DNA of 64,000 nucleotides from Coturnix japonica. Taxonomy: Eukaryota > Chordata > Aves > Galliformes > Phasianidae. Each line of letters opens with the position of its first letter. The first letter of the stretch is position 1. The position numbers and the translations under genes were made by a program. Where the stretch lies: NCBI RefSeq assembly GCF_001577835.2, contig NC_029516.1, positions 82,060,328 to 82,124,327 on the forward strand, given 5' to 3'. The notes beneath the pieces were generated by a model. It saw only the letters and a list, made by a program, of their open reading frames with translations. It was not told the origin of the DNA and searched no databases. Of the stretch, positions 58,601 through 64,000 are shown in pieces.

Positions 58601-61599
58601 AACATCACTACACTCTGCCAGGGTTCAATAAGAAATACTGTGAAATGATGTTGTGGTTTCCTTTGAAATTCAAGTGAATATAGGAGAAACTAGAGCCTTG
58701 CACAGGCTCCCCTTCCCCACCTGACCCTGCAAAGCAGCACTCTCTAGGCAGACTTGTGCCTTCTGCTCACAGCTTTCCCAGACACCACATGTACCCGTCT
58801 CAATTTTCAGTAAGGTAGCTGCAGGATTTAAAGAGCGAACCATTCAGAGACCTTGTCTGCAGGGGGAAGCTTACACCATGTACCTTGGGGTCACCATCTC
58901 AGCTTGCAATATAACCTTCATCTGATAGAAATGTCTTTTTTTTTCCTTCAGTGTAACCAAACTCCTTCACAATCTGCTGCCTTAAAAGAGCAAGATGGCC
59001 ATTCTCAAATGGCTCGGGTACCTGTTTCTGACACAGAAGACAACTTTTTGAGGGTGATGTGTTATGCTGTAGCAAGGCATGTGCCCTCTGGCAGGGCTCC
59101 CTTGGGGGTGGACATCTCTTGTCCCCATGGTGAGGTTATGCCTCTCCCTCTGTGAGATAGAGACTCCCTCTGTGCAGATGGAGTTTGGTGAATCACCAGT
59201 TATTTCAATTCTTGTGTTCACTGCAGGTAAGATTAGATAGCTTGTAAGAAACTCCACTTCAAATGTACTTTAAAAAGCTCAAGAAGAGGTTTTAATTACA
59301 AGTGAACCCAAATTGCCCATGGATAAATCTAATATATAGTCTTTAGTTTCATTCAAAGCCATCTCTCACCATTTTCCACTTAGATGAATCCCTGTTTGCT
59401 TCCTCATGCCAACATAATTTAAACTGTTTATCTATATCCATGTGAGCACTGCAAGGGCATCAAGATTATTTTGAAAGGGGAACATTGTTAGGACTGCAGA
59501 AGGAGAAATAAGTGAGAAAGGCAGGTTTAGAACACAAACTCCCCCAGAGGAGTAAACTGAAAGTGAAGAAGATGGGAAAATAACTGAGTCACAGCATGGA
59601 GAACCAGGCTGCAAAAACTGCTAGAATACAGACACAGTCTGAGCCTATTAATTCTTCTGGTGATCCATGAAAGTATCACTGAGGGCTGAACGTAGATCAC
59701 CCAGGAAGTGGGAGGGCTCACACTTGTGTAGCCCATTTTTACATCCCTAGAAGGAAATCTCACGGTGATGGTTCCGACTGGAACTCAGCAGTATGCCAGG
59801 CCCCTGGTTCAAGGAGCAACACATCCCAAGATGTAAGCCTTGAATAAACAAACCTCTTCTTGCTACACTGACCCCTCTTCACCCCAGCAAAGCATTTTTC
59901 TTCCCATCTCTTTCTCTACTCTTCTTCACAAATCATTCTCATTGGAGACTGTCCAACTCCCTGTTTCAGGAGGGATTTATGTGGTTTATTTATTCACTTG
60001 GCCTCTTATCTGGCAATGCTGCTGCTCCTCTTCTGCTCATGGTAAATTTTAACTATTGGCAGAAGCCCCAGATAGAAGTGGCTGCAGCTGTGACTGCTGT
60101 GATACCTTATAGCCAGTCCTGTCTATCATTGTGTCTGTGTAGTTCCCTGCAGTTCAGGTCCAAGGCTCCTATTTGCGTTTCCTACCATTCATTACAGAAC
60201 AGGAGCGACAGTAACTGTGCTGTGGTCCACCACAGCAAAAGCTGTGATGAGTACTATGTGAGCCACACCTCTGCAAACCTGCCATGGCTTTATTGAAGTT
60301 ATTTTCCAGGTGAAGATAGGTCGCAAATACCTTGCAGTTCTGTCAAGGGCATCCTCTGTGCTGGAAAAGAAATAGTAATTTTCTACTTTTTTTTTTTTTT
60401 CTGTCATGTTTTCTTTGATAAGCCTTTATCAGAAGCTAAACACCTCAATTTTGCAAAATGTCAGGTATCTTCTAAAATCCTTCCTTTTGCTAAATTTTAC
60501 AGTAGAGAGTGAGCTTCTTGCCTGAGAGCAGAGTTAGCCACAAGACTAACTCTGAGACATACAACATCCCTCCTCAAATGGTACCCAGGTCAACACTTAT
60601 CCCACCACAGATGACTGAACATAGGATGAGCATGTGTCTGAACTCAACAGCAAGGCTGTTACATAGCCACAATAATGGTGAGAAAGAAGTTTTGGCCATA
60701 ACACAGAGCTGAATAGTATGAGAAGCAGGGACTTCAAAGGAAGATTGCATGTTGGTTTTTAGGAGAAAGGGCAGGAAATTCTTACTTTACACGAAATATG
60801 TAAAAATATGTAAAAGTTTTCCATGTTTGGGAAGAGTTTACTTAAGGGAAACATTTTTTTTTAGACTTGCAGTGGTCTGGGCTTAATTTTCTCCTCTACG
60901 GGTTCCCTTGTGAACTGCTGCCATCTTGGCACTCAGGGTCAAGTGCTGCACAAAGGGTAACAGGAGGATATTTCAACTCAGTAATGATGAGCAGCCTTCC
61001 TCTAGAAGACAGCAAGCAGCTCCCAAACACAGTGCAGTTGTTTCAAAACTACAGGGACTCAGACCTGCCAGATTTAAAGGCTCATGTAAGGAAGACTAGT
61101 GAACCAGGACAGAGTGGGAGATATCTGGTAGAAATGAGTAAAGGGATAAATGCTTTTCAAAGGAAGGGGCTCTGTGTTGATCTTGTCTGCTATGCTGTAG
61201 CTAAGTGGTAACGTACTTCTACCTCACCTACTAAAATAGAAGGGAAATTTCTGCTGGCTATCCTTCTTTCAGTGGCTTTCACTACCCATACCCGTGGGCC
61301 TGGTTAAGTAGCACAGTGATTGGTGTGCGACTTTTCTCCAGAAAGCTTTGCTGTTTGTTTGGATGAGAAACTAGCTCAGGGTCCTTCTCTGGTACTTCTC
61401 TCAGGTTACTTGGGATTGTCTAGATTTTCTGAAGATTGAAGCCAATGGTAATTGTAAATAAAAAAACACCCTAACTGCACTGGGCTACAGACATCACTAA
61501 GTAGGTGGCTGAAGCTAGATGTTGTGTTTTAAGGGTATTCAAGTACAGGTACAGACATTATCCCCAGCAATGCTGTGCCTGCTGCTATGAGCAGAGCTA

Positions 61600-62575
61600 G
61601 CCACTCTGTCAATTTAGTGACAAAGATGTCATGCGGGACAGTGTCAAACGTTTTGCACAAGTTTGGGTAGACAACGCCAATTACTCTTCTTTCTACTGAT
61701 GCTGTAACTCCATCATAAAAAGCCACCAAGTTTGTCAGGCATGATTTGCCCTTGGTGAAGCCATGCTGGTTACCACCAATCACCTCATCTTTATTTTCCA
61801 TGTGCCTTAATAGGGCCTTCAGGAGGATCTGTTCCATGATTTTGCCAAGCACAGAGGTGAGACTGACTAGCTTTTAGTTCCCTGGATCTTCTTTTTTTCC
61901 CTTCTTGAAACTGGGGTTTAAGTTTCCTACTTTCTAATCAGTGGGAACTTCACTAGACTGCCATGACCTTTCAGATATGGCGGATAGCAGCCTGGCAACA
62001 TCATCTGCCAGTTCCCTCAGAACACACGGATGGGGCTTGTCAGGTGCACTTGCACACCTTCAGGTTCTTTAGATGGTCTAGAACCTGATCTTCACTTATC
62101 ACAAGTGGATCTTCCTTCTCCCAGTTCTTACCTTTGCTTTCTGCAGCTTGGGTGGTGTGGCTAGAGCCCTTGCCAGTGAAGACTGAGGCAAAGAAGTCAT
62201 TGAGCACCTCAGCTTTCTCCATATCCCTCATGACCAGGTCTCCAGTTTCCTTCTGGAGAGGGCCCACATCTTCCCTGGCCTTCCTTTTATCACTGATATA
62301 CCTGTAGAATTTCTTCTTGTTCCCCTTTATGTCCCTGGCTAGATTTAATTCTATCTGGGTTTTAGCTTTCCTAACCTGATCCCTGGCTGCTTGGACAACT
62401 TCTCTGTAGTCCTCCCAGGTAACCCGTTCCTGCTTCCACTCTGTATAGAATTTTTTTGCACTTAAGTAAGTCCAGGAGCTCCTTGTCGATCCAAGGAGAT
62501 CTCCTGGCATTCTTGCCCATCTTCCTTTTTCTATGCACTTCTCCTTGCAAAATAGGTACAATCCTAACGTTTTGT
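61600..62575 (-). mobile_element. CR1 LINE internal ORF2 fragment (reverse transcriptase N-terminal part)
   Basis: The minus strand encodes recognisable CR1 ORF2 protein pieces in order: [104 protein letters not shown] and [12 protein letters not shown]. The reading frame is broken in the middle, between about 61850 and 62040, where the stretch reading VLRELADD lies outside the two longer frames. The catalytic FADD part and the CR1 3' end are absent, so this is an internal relic rather than a usual 3' end copy. Confidence 0.93.
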
Positions 62576-64000
62576 AGTGTTGTTTTTCATGATTGAAGGA
62601 AGGCTGGTAACAATGCCAGCTTTCATAACATTTTCTGAAAGGTATTTCTTCATGAAGTCTCAGTTTTATTTAATCAGGTGGGGCTTCTGCTGCTCTCCTC
62701 GCAGCCTCCTGGACCCAAAAGTGAAGAAAGCAGACTCCTGTATGCCTATGTGGATTTTATTAGTAACTCATCCTATCTGTTCTGGAAAGGCCCTTATATA
62801 GGAAGAGAATGCCAGCCACCTTGTATTAGTCTTTGGCTGGCATTGCAAATTTCTGAAGTTCAATTTATGACAAGTTGTTCTTTTCTTTATGCCACGGTAT
62901 GTAATTCTCAGGAGTGCCTGGTCTGTGTTTTCTAAACAGTGCCTGGTGAGATTAGTAAAACCAGTATCACTGCAAATGATGCACATTAAACCTTGGCTGT
63001 CCTCATTAGAAATGAGAGTATTTAGCAATTGCATAGTGCCTGTAAGTTGTATTACCTGAACATTGCTCCAAACCTTCAAAAGCTTCATGGCTGGGAGCCT
63101 TGACTGAGACAGCAACGTGCTATTTTGTGCATTTCTATGTGCATTAGCAATTGCTGCATACAACACAGACAGTTCTGAGGGAAATCTGTCAGGAGACAGA
63201 CTAGGAGATAGCTATCAGGAGAGAATTCAGCCCATTAGGACACAGGTGAACACTTCCTTCTGCCCTAGAGAACCGTGGATTCTTTGCTACGTGCAGGCAG
63301 GGCTTCAGCAAGAAGGCTGGTGAGTGCTTGCCCTGGCTCTGACCTCAGCAACAGATTAAAACCCATCTCTTGTTAGACAGACCAGTGTGTCTCAAGGCCA
63401 CACCCCTTGACAACAGAACTGAGCCCAGGCCATCCACTTCCTGAGCAACTGTCTTATCATATCTATCAAAGGATGCCAAGAAAGGGTTGATCAAGTGCCA
63501 CCCTTACCTAAAGAGGCAATGAACTGCAGCACCTGGTCTCTGTTGGGCTGTGTGGAATGTAGCCATCTGGATTCTGTGCAACACTTTGGGCACATACTAA
63601 TATTGAGAAGCTCATGAAACTCTTCCGAAGTATGTCCTGAGAACATAGCACCTACCAAGGGCTGATCTTTTTGATGGAATTTCAGTCTGGTTGCTAAAAG
63701 AACCTGATTTTTTTAGGGGAAAAAAAGAGAAAAAGATAATATGCAGTACAGTTATAAGGGTGTCTTAAGGACACTTTGCTAGACAACAGATTTCATGTCT
63801 TGGTCACGTGCATCCCTTGTTTTTCTTGGCCTCTTTGTTCAGCTTACTCTTCCTGTCTGTAGCTGCACAGCTGTACTCTACAATTGTCTGCATGCACAAT
63901 AGCATACATAGGCTTAGCAAGTAGAGTCAGAGTGTGATTTCCCTAAACTTCTAAGTCAACAATGTGAGAGGAAGGAGAAGCTCAAAGATGATGAAAGTAG

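Larger units (their letters stand above)
53464..64000 (-). other. RCSD1: RCSD1 intron 1 / 5' region (open at right edge)
   Basis: Ten kilobases upstream of RCSD1 exon 2. No first exon and no CpG island were seen, so the promoter is probably beyond the window; mammalian RCSD1 also has a long first intron. It contains a pyrimidine/T tract near 55583-55635 and a CR1 ORF2 fragment at 61600-62575. The remainder shows nothing recognisable. Confidence 0.7.

Overview
The window looks like nuclear DNA of a bird, most likely a galliform (chicken-like). The gene order, the very small exons in long introns, the CpG-rich promoters and many 5'-truncated CR1 LINE copies all point this way; the species itself is a guess. 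It holds four host protein genes that I could read exon by exon from conserved protein sequence, plus two tRNA genes. From left to right: exon 1 of DCAF6 (minus, rest of the gene off the left edge), all of MPC2 (plus, 5 coding exons, 125 aa), all of MPZL1 (minus, 6 coding exons, 272 aa), a convergent pair of proline tRNA genes, and RCSD1/CapZIP (minus, 5 coding exons, with the first few codons off the right edge or unrecognised). All splice junctions used are GT-AG and the phases of all joined exons agree.

Region by region: 1-3000 is the DCAF6/MPC2 divergent CpG promoter, which carries a CR1 copy and a remarkable short retroposon made of two tandem tRNA-like units joined to a CR1 3' tail. 3000-9700 is MPC2, with CR1 copies in intron 1. 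9700-13920 is the short gap between the convergent 3' ends of MPC2 and MPZL1; mammals have ADCY10 here, but no ADCY10 exon was recognised. 13921-44536 is MPZL1, whose introns contain CR1 copies, old ERVL-type LTR fossils, and a ~380-bp AAGGG-type purine tract. 44000-45200 is the MPZL1 CpG promoter. 45718-46242 holds tRNA-Pro(AGG) and tRNA-Pro(CGG), which differ only at the wobble base. 48290-64000 is RCSD1, whose 5' intron has an internal CR1 ORF2 fragment.

The genes do not form one pathway. MPC2 is a subunit of the mitochondrial pyruvate carrier; DCAF6 is a CUL4-DDB1 substrate receptor and nuclear-receptor cofactor; MPZL1 (PZR) is a cell-surface Ig protein that recruits SHP2 through two ITIMs; RCSD1 binds the actin capping protein CapZ. 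Their neighbourhood is an old conserved linkage group (human 1q24: RCSD1-MPZL1-ADCY10-MPC2-DCAF6). The most unusual item is the dimeric tRNA/CR1-tailed SINE-like element at about 2374-2550, since galliform genomes are known for having almost no young SINEs.
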